Shown: positions 18,909-29,209 of the stretch, one piece after another
How positions within the stretch are numbered: the stretch's first letter is position 1
Layout: the number at the start of each line of letters is the position of its first letter
Assembly: GCA_963971405.1 (NCBI GenBank)
Contig: OZ020491.1
Coordinates: 2,238,910-2,302,909 of the forward strand
DNA from: Psococerastis gibbosa
Taxonomy: Eukaryota > Arthropoda > Insecta > Psocodea > Psocidae
Length of the DNA: 64,000 nucleotides
Direction: 5' to 3'
The notes under the pieces: generated by a model
Seen by the model: the letters and a program-made list of their open reading frames with translations, nothing else
Told to the model about the DNA's origin: nothing
Database searches by the model: none
Made by a program: the position numbers and the translations under genes

Positions 18909-20021
18909 TGCATTCATTAGTCACATTAGTGCAACACTGTAGCAGCCATATTTGTTTTAATTTATTTTTTTCCTTTTCAATGTCAAAGGTAAACAAAAGC
19001 AGAACGCCAAAACAGCTGGTTTGGTTAGTTTTTCCTATTATGAAATATGAATAACAGAGAACATTAAATATTAGCAATTAATTTTTTGAGCTGCACTAAT
19101 TAAAGGAATTGAAATATTCCAGCTTAAAGGTATGAATTTTCTTTTTGTTTACTGGTAGGTTAAGCTACATAATTTCCAGTACCTTCTAGTGCTTCTCTTA
19201 GTAGTCTTCGGTCGCTGCCACACTCAGCAAAACAGCAAGATTTACATGACGAATTGGTGCATTGGGAGAATGGTTAGTATATTTAAAATGTAAGTGTTAA
19301 AAGCTTCGTGTATGTTCTTAACAAGACGGGTGCTTCTATTTTCCCATATCCATTAACAATAATTACATTAAAATGAAAAAGAAAATTGTCTATTTCTGAA
19401 TGTTAATTTCGGCTAGAACTGTAAGTTTTAAAGTTAATATAACAACGCCTCTGCTGACACATCTTAATAATCATTATCTTCTAGTTTCTTCGTCCATAAA
19501 TAGTTTCGAATAACAATAATAAATAGGGTATTTATATTTATGTAATTATTATTATTTCCTTCATTCTTCCATCTTAACTGTTTTTCGTCTGTAAGGTGAC
19601 ATCAGAGGGGCCGGAAATATCTCATATATATACCGGTATGTCAGTAATACATATATACCATATGATGCTACAATATATTGTATAAAGAACTGTCTATATG
19701 CAATAAAGTTGCCTCACAGTGTCACAGATATGTTCGGTAAAGTAGTTGTGTAGCTGGTGCTAACCTGCATAACAAGTGTTAATCTTGTCGAAATCCATCA
19801 TATAAGTAGAGGATTTAGCAAATTTGTACTTGAGTGGGATTGTGGTCTACCCTTTATGATGATGCCCAGGCAAGGCATTTATGGTTAGTTGGAAGATTTT
19901 CTAGATCCTCTTATTGGGGTTAAAAAATAAGGAGGTTGCTTCTTCAACCTAAGTTAGTTTAATGTCACTATTATATACCATCTAACGGTACAATATAATG
20001 CTCTCTTTCCCTCATCTGCGA
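18909..20021. other. AT-rich intergenic stretch, nothing recognised
   Basis: No ORF, RNA gene or repeat that I can support was found. There is a short tatatataccggtatg tract near 19625. Confidence 0.5.
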
Positions 20022-20122
20022 AGACCCGGGTTTAAATGCCCTTCGAAGCATGGCTAGGCCTATATAACCAACAACCTCTTGGGTGAACGTCGGAATTCGT
20101 ACCACTACTCTACATATCCTGA
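20022..20122 (-). repeat. Fragment of the tRNA-Glu SINE
   Basis: Inverse of the SINE head: taccactactctacatatcc, then caacaacctcttgggtgaac and cgaagcatggc. The 3' body is missing. Confidence 0.6.
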
Positions 20123-20190
20123 AAATTAGTATTCGAAAGAGCATCGAGTTAACTGAAACATTTTTTTTTTTTTTTTTTTTTTTTTAAAAT

Positions 20191-20966
20191 TTAATAAAAT
20201 AAAAATCGGTGTTGACTGAATTCGATTTGCCTCTTCAGCCGAGTCTGCAGCCGTAGGACGAGGTACCAATTTAACTTTAATATACCTCGTGCTACAGCTT
20301 CTGTGGGTAAGTGAATTGGTAGGTGAAGTGGCATATCTGAAACGAAATGAATGGAAAGAAATGAACTATGGCTTTATAGTAAGCGAGCTGTATGGCTACT
20401 TCTAGCTAACCTATTTTAGAACCAATACAATTGAAGTAATGCATAAAACAAACCTAACAAAACAGAAAACATGCACTCACACATAATGTACTCCCTGGAA
20501 AGTGATGGCAAACTGTCCCAAACCTCCCCAAATTTTTCAACGGCTTCTGGCAAGAATTCCAAAGCCTATGGGTGTTCACTACGAACGATTGGTTGTAGTC
20601 AGTATGAGCGTTATGGTTAATACATTAACTAAATTTATTTAGTGTTCAATTGCATGGGGTATAGAGTCATACAAGGGTACAACAGCTATGAGCTGAGCAT
20701 GCTACCCTTTCGGAGGTAACAGGGAAACGCGTCTGTCGGACTTGGATGCTGTCCACAAATTCTGACATGTTCCCGTGGTTATGACGGAGGAACCAGTCCA
20801 TGGGCATACAGGGTTTGTCCGGAAATAATGAGCCTATATTGATGTTAAAGGGCTTGTACACTGCGAGTTTGAACTCCCTGGCATCACTGTCACTGCTAAA
20901 TTTTATAACGAAGTGCTTCAAAGGCTGAATCACAGAGCCACCCACGTCCGATAAGAGATCCGAGTG
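20191..20966 (-). CDS. Unrecognised gene, three C-terminal exons
   Basis: Three minus-strand exons join in phase: 20706-20966 (87 codons, acceptor ccatag, donor gtagca), 20481-20565 (acceptor cacccatag, donor gtgagt, phase 1) and 20191-20336 (acceptor tttcgtttcag), ending in a TAA at 20191-20193. The 163-residue product includes VIQPLKHFVIKFSSDSDARE, KPCMPMDWFLRHNHGN, ALEFLPEAVEKFGEVWDSLP and MPLHLPIHLPTEAVARGILK. I do not recognise the family. There is no signal peptide or obvious membrane segment. A 25-nt A run follows the stop closely on this strand. Upstream exons would lie beyond 20966, toward or past the opposite-strand F-box gene. The three matching phases are the main support. Confidence 0.45.
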
Positions 20967-20975
20967 CTATGGAAG

Positions 20976-21110
20976 CAGCATCATGACAATGCGCCGTTCC
21001 ACACCGCCCTCGTTGTCCCCCCCTACTTGACTCGGATTGGGGTTGAAACGATTCCCCACCAGTCACACTACAGTCCAGGCCTAGCCTCAGCGGACTTCTT
21101 TGTCATCTGA
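20976..21110 (+). pseudogene. Mariner/Tc1-type transposase scrap
   Basis: An open run of 44 codons and a stop has HHDNAPFHTALVV and HYSPGLASADFFVI. These correspond to the HxDNAPxHxA box with the second catalytic Asp and the SPDLAPADFF box with the third. Nothing of the rest of the transposase was found, so it is a short remnant. It ends 55 bases before the F-box start codon, on the same strand. Confidence 0.75.
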
Positions 21111-21164
21111 TTGTCAGGAATGGGTATACATGTTTCTTTTTATGTTGCAGTGAAATAAAATATC

Positions 21165-22805
21165 ATGTCCACGATAGAACATCTGCCAACTGAGATAATG
21201 GTCAATATATTCGAGCAGCTCAACCTGCGGGACCGAAAACACTGTCGACTTGTGTGCCGACGATGGTTACAACTCAATTATTACCCCGCCGTCGTCAAGG
21301 ACGACGTCCTCGTCGTCGACTATCACGGTCTGCAAAAGTACACGTCTCCCAACATTGGCAATATAGCCAAAGTCCGGATCTATGTAAAAGACGGCCGGAA
21401 AACAGACAGGGTACGCCGAAAGTTCTTCGAACGCTACCACCAGAATGTCAGTTACGTGCATATGATATTCCATAGGACGTGGCGCGATCCGCTGTCGGAT
21501 ATTTTTGAGTACTGGAAAAGTGTACAGCATTTGGTGATTGGTCAAAAGGGCTGCGATGCCGATAATTCAGACTGCCAAAAATTCAATCTTGCCCAAAGTG
21601 CCACTAAACTACGTCGGAAAGCCCACCATCCGTGCGGTGGCAAATGTGGAGGCCTTACATCGGTGCCAGCTGGTAATTTACGTAAACTAGATTTGTATTC
21701 TGTGAGGTGCCAGCACCTGTTGAAATGTATCATGAACTCGGCAAGTGGGGTAACATCTCTAGAAGTCGGAACAAATTGCAGTGATAGTAAAGGTTATATA
21801 TACACGTTTTTACATAAACAGGCTAATGATCTGAAAGAGTTTGCGCTTGATGACGATAAAACTTTTGTTAAAGCTAAAACATCTCATGTTTATGAATTAA
21901 TGGACGCAAAATTAACTTCTCTGTCTCTAAGAGGTCGCGCTACTGAATATGATCCCATTCCCGATGCGGATCTTCGAGAGTTTGAGAATCTAAAAAAGCT
22001 GTCGCTGTCACATTTTAAATTTTCAAGAATCGTTCTAGCTTCACTGCTTTCAAAGATGCAATGCTTGACTCATGTCTATATAAGTAGTTGTGATGCTAGG
22101 GACGATAGGGATTTGGTACCGTTGCAGACTCTTAGACCTAACCTGACTTGTTTTATGCTAGAACAAATGTCGGTTTCTTGTATTCAGTTACAGCGTATGA
22201 TTGGCCACGAGTCGTGGCCAAAAATGAAATGTTTTCGGCTACACAATATCGTCTCGCTTCGTATTGATAAGTTTATCGTATTTTTAGCACCTCGTTGTCC
22301 TAATCTTGAAATACTAGATATCGGTAACTGTAAAATAACAGATCTTGGTTTGAAGGCAATCTGTAGAAATAATCCCAAATTACTATCGCTTACACTGCCG
22401 GATTTCGGGGCTTTCACCAGTAAATGCACCCTGTTGAAAGAACTTTCCTATATCGAAACTTTAGCGAATGATTTAGGCAATTGTCAAATGACTATATTGC
22501 AAAAAATTCAACGTACTCTTAGCTGTGTTGATAGCAAAAAGATTAGAATTATTTTGCTGAGGACTGATAACTATGATGCAGATGTCAGTTTACTTAAGGA
22601 CGATTTACGGGCGTTGAAGGCACTTTTTAAAACGAACCCTAGCTTGGAGTATATAGCGAGTAGTTGTATGGGCGATACGACCTACAGCAGATTTTCTGAG
22701 CGTTGTTGGTTTTTTAGGAAAGTTAATAGGGATTTGAAATTTGAAAACTATTCGTATCACTGCGGGATGCCTTGGTATGGTCTGCCGGCTATTATAAGAC
22801 GTTGA
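21165..22805 (+). CDS. F-box and leucine-rich-repeat protein
   Basis: An uninterrupted 546-codon ORF. Residues 4-45 form an F-box (IEHLPTEIMVNIFEQLNLRD, then RLVCRRW), the SKP1-binding module of SCF ubiquitin ligases. From about residue 165 onward irregular leucine-rich repeats follow (LRKLDLYSVRCQHLLKCI, LTSLSLRGR, LKKLSLSHFKFSR, LEILDIGNCKITDLGLKAI, PKLLSLTLPD), as in FBXL substrate receptors. The role is inferred: substrate recognition for ubiquitination. The ATG follows 14 bases after a ttgcag that could be the acceptor of an intron in the 5' leader. The CDS itself has no intron, unlike its neighbours. No ortholog is assigned. Confidence 0.88.
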   Translation: MSTIEHLPTEIMVNIFEQLNLRDRKHCRLVCRRWLQLNYYPAVVKDDVLVVDYHGLQKYTSPNIGNIAKVRIYVKDGRKTDRVRRKFFERYHQNVSYVHMIFHRTWRDPLSDIFEYWKSVQHLVIGQKGCDADNSDCQKFNLAQSATKLRRKAHHPCGGKCGGLTSVPAGNLRKLDLYSVRCQHLLKCIMNSASGVTSLEVGTNCSDSKGYIYTFLHKQANDLKEFALDDDKTFVKAKTSHVYELMDAKLTSLSLRGRATEYDPIPDADLREFENLKKLSLSHFKFSRIVLASLLSKMQCLTHVYISSCDARDDRDLVPLQTLRPNLTCFMLEQMSVSCIQLQRMIGHESWPKMKCFRLHNIVSLRIDKFIVFLAPRCPNLEILDIGNCKITDLGLKAICRNNPKLLSLTLPDFGAFTSKCTLLKELSYIETLANDLGNCQMTILQKIQRTLSCVDSKKIRIILLRTDNYDADVSLLKDDLRALKALFKTNPSLEYIASSCMGDTTYSRFSERCWFFRKVNRDLKFENYSYHCGMPWYGLPAIIRR

Positions 22806-22939
22806 TATTGTATTCATGGTGCCACCGGGTTGTTGGCGAGTGGTCCAGTGTGGTGGGTTAATCCTAATTTCCGCTCCAATCCATTTAATTGGTCTAAAAA
22901 ATGCTAGTTCCTAGGACATTAACCAATGGCATTGTTAGT

Positions 22940-23105
22940 TTCATCCGGAAGGTTTTTGATTTGAGTCCCTCACTTACTACCTTTTCTGGCAATGCTTCGG
23001 AGGGCATGTAAAGCAGGTGGTCCTGGGCCTTCCTAGTTTAGTGTAAGAAAAAGCTTTATGGCCCTAACTCCTCCAGATATGCTTAGTTGTAGAACAAAAG
23101 GCAAA
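22940..23105 (+). repeat. tRNA-Glu SINE, copy
   Basis: It has a diverged head (atccggaaggtttttgattt), then the conserved body ggagggcatgtaaagcagg, ggccttcctagtt and ttatggccctaactcc, ending with agaacaaaagg. Confidence 0.75.
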
Positions 23106-23608
23106 AAATCATGATGAAAAAATAAACCGAGACCATGAGACATTAATCAAAAGCTCAGCTAATTTGAAGACAATCAATTGTAGGCGAGGCTATTGTGGAG
23201 CTTCGGGTAGTTTTCAATATTTTTTCGCGCCATTTCGGAGCGAGACGGTGCTGTGGGATGCTCGTCAATGACCCTCTATTGAATTAAACTAGCATAATTT
23301 GGTTCACAATTAGGATAACATGTGTACTGGTCTGGTTTCTGAGGAATTTGGAATTGGTTTTAGCTGCAAACGTTTTGTAACGTTAATATTTTGGTTAATG
23401 GGTTTAGGGCGGCTTGCGCAGCCTCTTACGTGAAGCGTAAATTATTAATTATTATTATTAATATAATATAAATATAATAAAATATTATTATTATAAAAGT
23501 TAAATTATTTTATTTTAGTGAAGATCTGTAGAAGTATTTGTTAGAATGCATACACTTGCATTTACGGGATCCCTTTTTTTAAAGAACAACTGCGCTTACA
23601 ACGTTACA

Positions 23609-23755
23609 GTTCTATATGGGAGGGGTGGGAAATTCGCTTCTCATCTAAATCTAGATATTTTTTTTTAATTTTGGGTGTCACCTGCCACGCCGCCCATGAC
23701 CAGTCATTGAAATTTTTTTAGCGGGAATGACTGTCCCATTTCGAACTCAATTGAC
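23609..23755. mobile_element. Palindromic MITE of the ctatataggagaga family, copy
   Basis: The ends agttctatatgggagg and cccatttcgaact are inverted; the centre has cctgccacgccgcccatga. Diverged copy. Confidence 0.55.
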
Positions 23756-25185
23756 CTCCCACGTCTGGTATTTACTGAAAGAAGAATCCAAGGGACGCCG
23801 CTACACATAGGAATAGCAAAAAATTGGCGGGCTTCTTCAGATTCTCGAAGCATTACAAAAGAGGAAGTGAGCCACCCTGAATTGTTTTTTTTTTTTTTCA
23901 ATCTTCAGTCACGAATGATAAAACATTTTGCTCAACGAGATCTGTGAATCTATAAATCTATATCTATCTACAATGTATTATCATCTGTCTTATGTTATTA
24001 TGTATTAGTTACCAAAGCTAAGTGAGAGTAGGTGGAACGTTGGATATATTTCGATGATTTATCATAGTGTAAGATTTAATTTAATTTATATTTTAAATTG
24101 GGGTGTTTTGGTACAGGCTCCGTTTCTTGCTATTTATAAGATAATTTTTTATCATCGGGTAATTTGCAATATGGTGTGAAGGTGCATTGAAATTTGAAGC
24201 AAATCAAATGTCTTATCAGTAAGAGTACATAAATAAATAACGCATTGATTACAACCCACCCCCAACGGCCAACGGGTTCAGGACAATTACATTCAGCTAG
24301 AGTAATATTGGGTTTATTAAAAACGGTTGCCAATCGGTATTAGTGCTGGTTACATATTGTGCATCAACATGTAGATGAAAATTTCTTCTACATCTCTTAT
24401 TTATGGCTCCTTGTTCGATATTTCATGAGAAATTCGATTTTATAAAAAAAAAAAAATGCGTAGTGAGGATGTATGATTTGCTCTTAAATAAGGCTGTTTG
24501 TTATGTATCATTGAATAATGTCGTACAGTCAAACTACGCTGAGTTGTGCCATACCTCACAGCAGAAAAATCGCGGTATGTTGGCGGAGGCCTGCTGTGCA
24601 AGTTTAACGCAAACTACGGTCATCTTACAAATGATACATGCGACGTGAGCTTTCGCATATATGGAATACTATTTTGTAAAATGACTCTTGCACAGTATGA
24701 CTGTCAACTTTTTTCTGCTGTGACGTGTGGCTCAACAGCCTAGTCTTACGATAACTCTTATTCTTCTTAACGTTAAATCTTTGCTTTAGGGCTTGTAAAT
24801 TATTACAAGCTTACTGTTTAGTCGTACCATTCATTGAAGATAACCAAACACAGTATTTCTTCGGTTACATAGCTAAAGTATCGAAATAAAAAAGTGTTTT
24901 ATTATTTTCAATTAATGGTCCACTGAAAATGCTTTATTTGCTTTTATATAGCCCGTAACTTATAAACTTGTCTAAAATTTGTTCGATTCTTAAATTATTC
25001 TGATAAGGAAAGAGAAGGAAGAGCCTGAAATTTTAGATGTGATCGTCATCTTAAGATGGACGAATTTCCAAATGATTTTTTTATTTTTTTTACATTTTTA
25101 TGTTTCCTTTTGTTATCTACTACCGTATAAACCGTAATTATAATATACTATATATATCGTACATAGTGACCCCACCATATCCTTT

Positions 25186-25743
25186 GCCGGCTATTCCACC
25201 TGTCAATACTCCGTCATTTGTGCATCAATAATTAGATGAGATTTTTGTTTTAAGGAGATTATTATGTAGATACTTAACTTATCTATTATAAATTAAGTTA
25301 TAATATCGCTCATGCACGAGAAAAGTGACACATTTCTATATATATTGACTTTTCAGATAATTCAAATTTTAGTTTTGACCATTTGTTAGTTTTTACTTGT
25401 AGTACTATCGAGGCACGTAATACTTTCGAGATGTGACTTGAAAGAGAAGTGTAATTACCACGTCAACGCCTGGAGCACATTCCGAATTATGTCAGTATTG
25501 CCAAACCCGAAGTAGTCAAATTTGACAATGGATCAGTGACAAAACGCAATCTTATGGAAACAAATTGAACTAGATATGTGACACTACATTCATAAAATTC
25601 GCTATATTTTCCTCGACATTTTTGTATAAATAACTCAATTTTGCAATTTTTTGAAATGTGTCACTTTTCTCGTGCATGAGCAATATGGTAGAGACTTATT
25701 ATTGATGCATAAATGACGGAATATTGACAATTGGAATAGCCAC
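25186..25743. mobile_element. PIF/Harbinger-like MITE split by a nested palindrome
   Basis: The outer ends are ggctattccacctgtcaata and attgacaattggaatagcc, followed by TTA on the right. The left arm has taaggagattattatgtag as in 9264-9532. The insertion at 25308-25682 divides it, with aatat on both sides of the insert. Confidence 0.6.
25308..25682. mobile_element. Palindrome-ended element nested in a MITE
   Basis: The termini gctcatgcacgagaaaagtg and cacttttctcgtgcatgagc are perfect inverted repeats and continue inward a few bases more. aatat on both sides may be a 5-bp target duplication. The interior has no ORF of note. Confidence 0.65.
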
Positions 25744-25796
25744 CTTAGCAATGTTACCGTAAGGAGTACTGACCGCACCGCCTGTATCTGTGTCTA

Positions 25797-26041
25797 CAGT
25801 TCTATATGGGAGAGATGGGACATTTGAAAGAAAGAATGAAAATGTTTTTGTTTTCCATTTGGCGAACTTTGGGCCTTTCAATTAACCCGTTTGAGAATAA
25901 TATTAAATAATTATTATAACCTATTAAAAATATTTTCTTTTCAAAACCTCGTCATAGGAGACGGGCGGGTGGCCCCAGAAATGAAAATAAAATGCATTTT
26001 TGGGTGGGAAACGAATGTCCCATCTCTCCTGTTTAGAACTC
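25797..26041. mobile_element. Palindromic MITE of the ctatataggagaga family, copy
   Basis: The left end agttctatatgggagagat and right end atctctcctgtttagaact are inverted. The interior has agacgggcgggtggcccca, matching the centre of other copies. Confidence 0.6.
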
Positions 26042-26053
26042 AAGCTGTGCCGT

Positions 26054-26822
26054 CCAGTGGCCCGATCATGGCAATATTAATACCCGGGGTAATATAATAC
26101 CATGTCACGGGATGGTATTAATTCAATTGTTTAAAATAAATGAAGAGTAAATTTCAGAATTTTTTAAATTGTGATATTTGTTGGCGGTACTGTAGAACTG
26201 AACTGACGCGACTTTGCCGTAGCAAATATAAATAGAAATAGAAAAATGTAAACAAAGGGACAGAAGAATCCGGGCTAATAGGCTTCCAAACGTTTCGTCA
26301 GCAACTACAGTCGACATCTTCAGTGGCACTACGTACACGTACACTGCTAAGGTTGTACCGTAGCAACTGACTCAGTTGCTACGGTACCTTCGGGCTTCGA
26401 TACAATCTACGATACTACCTTAGAAGTGTACGTAGTGCCACTGAAGATGTCGACCACATTTGTTGACGAAACGTTTGGAAGCCTATTAGCCCGGATTCTT
26501 CTGTCCCCTTATTTGACTCCGGCCGTGAAAACCTTCGTTATTATATAAAATATAAACACATCGCCCTAGAAATAATGTACAAGTTTTAATTTTGAAATAC
26601 ATTATATAAGAATTTAAATAATTTGTCTAAAATCTAAATCTAAGGCAGAGAAAATTAAGATATTCACCAAAAATATAGCCGTAGATCATTTAATTGTTGA
26701 AATAGACACAAAATAGGCACTCTTGCGACGATTACCAACATCAAAATTAAAAAAATATTTATTTTAAACAATTGAATTTACACCATCCAAGTGAAAATCG
26801 CCATGATCGGGCCGCAGTAGTC
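26054..26822. mobile_element. Palindromic element with ggcccgatcatgg ends, containing a nested foldback
   Basis: Left ggcccgatcatggcaatatt and right atcgccatgatcgggcc are inverted, related to the ends at 43910-44716. A foldback at 26255-26520 and AT-rich filler lie inside. Confidence 0.5.
26255..26520. mobile_element. Foldback element with long inverted arms
   Basis: ggacagaagaatccgggcta and its complement close the ends. The arms carry aggcttccaaacgtttcgtc, gtcgacatcttcagtggcac and tacgta motifs in inverted order. A shorter relative is at 35945-36095. Confidence 0.7.
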
Positions 26823-27205
26823 CTCAATGATGCAATGCTTATAATGGTGGCCATGGCCCCAACCAGGCTGATTAATCATAACTTACCATAGAAGTACAAT
26901 GTAACTGTAATAATAGTAATTAACTTATTAACTTTTGTTAAGATTATTTTTTTAGGCCAATGGTGTTTCAAAATCAGCTGTGAATTACATACATTTGATG
27001 GGATAATGTATTGTACTGTATAGTAATAAAAAGATATAAATAGATATCTATAGATCGGTAAAAATGTGGTTATGCAAAATTTCGAGAACCTAATCGGATT
27101 ATTATGATATAGGCCTATTTGTAAAGTAAAATCCAGGCTGATGGGCCGATCTGAAAAACTGCTTCCAAATCCCGCGGCTGACATTAGAGTTGCATAGAGG
27201 CCTTA

Positions 27206-27587
27206 GGCGCCCATTCCATTGACCGGCTAGGGCTATTTCCAAAAACAGTGACGTGGTAGCAGACATTCAAGACTTAGGTTGCGTTTCCACCGATCTCGCA
27301 TTGCAGAATGCAAATGACATTGACGGAAATTAGAATTTTTCTTTTTATAGAAATCTATTAAAATGTTTGTACTTAACATATATCCCATGACGCCATTTTT
27401 TAATTTTAGTTTGTTTGTGATTTTACTGTATGATCATTGATCAATTTTAACTATGGCATAGAGGAAAATAAACATTTCCGTCAATTCTGCAATGCGAGGT
27501 CGGTGGAAACGCCACCTAAGTCTTGAATGTCTGCTACCACGTCACCGTTGTTGGAAATAGCCCTAGCCGGTCAATGGAATGGGCACC
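27206..27587. mobile_element. PIF/Harbinger-like MITE H, copy 3
   Basis: TTA at 27203-27205 and 27588-27590. It has the same ends and interior as 8433-8808 and 11755-12136, oriented like the latter. Confidence 0.75.
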
Positions 27588-27596
27588 TTAGCTTCC

Positions 27597-27875
27597 CGAC
27601 AAAAATAGTTTTTTTTTTTTTAATTTCTGGTGGCAGCTGCCACGTCTCCTATTATAAAGTATAAACCATTGAAGAGACGTAGCACGTGGCCCCAGGGTTA
27701 TTATTATTATTTTTAACTTGAGGTAGGCCTATGCAATGCCGAGAGTCATGACCCGTTCGTCATTTCCATTTCCTTTCGTAACTCAACACAGGTAATAGGC
27801 CTACCTACAGAGGCGACTGAAAAGGTTATTCGGAAACATTCATTGAATTGTATTGTTTGTATGCGAATAATCTTT
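27597..27875. repeat. Fragments of the ctatataggagaga MITE and of SINE-like repeat 2
   Basis: 27597-27706 holds the centre of the MITE (gcagctgccacgtctccta, agacgtagcacgtggcccca). 27776-27875 holds the 3' half of SINE-like repeat 2 (cgtaactcaacacagg, gaggcgactgaaaagg). Confidence 0.55.
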
Positions 27876-28816
27876 TATTAGAAAAAAAAAAGTGCATCAG
27901 GGAGTCACTTCAATATTTTTCAGGGGGGGGGGGGGGCAAGATGACAATCAGTTACATTTTTAACAAGGTTGCAACGATTTCTTCGCTGCATGTAGGCCTA
28001 CTTGGCTGTAGTATTTGTAGTAGTAATGTAGCTACCGTAGTATTTCAAACTGAAAGTCGGTTCTCCCTATCAGTTCAGTGGCCATACATGTTTCCATCTT
28101 AACCACGGGGAGTTGCAGATTAGGGATTTTCGCCTTTGATACAATGTAGCCATAAGGTAACACTAAAGAGCTCAGCTACTATGGTCTATGAAGTAGGGTG
28201 GCCAGATTTTCAAAACAAAAACAGAGTATAGCTATCATTGACGGAAATCCTTGCTACCTCAGATGATGCAGACTTCCAGTGTACATAAGTACGTTTCAAA
28301 TTAAGTACTGCTGAGTAAAAATAAAATAAGTAAATTAGCTAAATTTTTAAGAAGGATATTTATTTTTTGAATAGACTTGCTCCAAAAGCTGCCTGTTTTT
28401 CTTGGTGGCGTGAGACGTCCCCGAACTCATCGCACTATCGCAGCATAGCATAGCCCGATGTTGATGTTTGTTTTATTTATTTTTTAATTTAATTTAATTA
28501 TTAATTAGCTTGTTGGCGCAAAACTTACAAATTTTCAAAATAACATGTTTTTATTTTAAACCTTTTTAATTAATATGTTTAACATAAAAAAAGAGTATAT
28601 TGGCTTAAAACTAAAAGCTAAATAGTAATAGATTTTGGATATGTCAGGGTTTATTTTTAAACCACCAGCCAATCAGAGAGCACCTTTAAAGATATCCGAT
28701 GCTTGCCGTATGTGTGTTGATCTTAATGCGTACTCCTCCGCATTGAAGCTGATCACATTCTAAGTCAATTCAAAACTAAAATACACAGTGAGTGACGCAC
28801 AGTCAGTCTTATTTAA

Positions 28817-29199
28817 GAGGATATGTCACGTAGAAAATTGGCACCCCAAAATTAAATACTTCCATTTTTTATTTAATTAACTCAGCAAGTTATTAAAAAT
28901 TTGGCCCATGTAAGTTGCAGAAGACTACTTCGTGCATCATATAATCGGGTAGTTTTACTTTTCGGTTTTGTAATTCTTCCAAAAATCCCAGAATACGCGA
29001 AATTGTTTAGTCCTGACCTGTCTGTTCTGGTATTTATGGAAGAACTAAGGTACCAAAAATTTTATATTTCCCATTATATGATGCATGATGCATACAACTC
29101 CCATGAGCCAAATCTTTAATGACTTGCTTTGTTAATTAAGTAAAAAGTCAATAAATACAACAAATTTTGGAGTGCTCATTTTCTACGTAGCATGTCCTC
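28817..29199. mobile_element. TTAA-flanked MITE (piggyBac- or Kolobok-like)
   Basis: TTAA precedes gaggatatgtcacgtagaaa and TTAA follows the inverted end ttctacgtagcatgtcctc. The arms continue inward with ccccaaaatt / aattttggag. TTAA duplications are typical of piggyBac and Kolobok elements. The 72-codon ORF inside has no recognisable domain. Confidence 0.65.
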
Positions 29200-29209
29200 T
29201 TAATACTAA

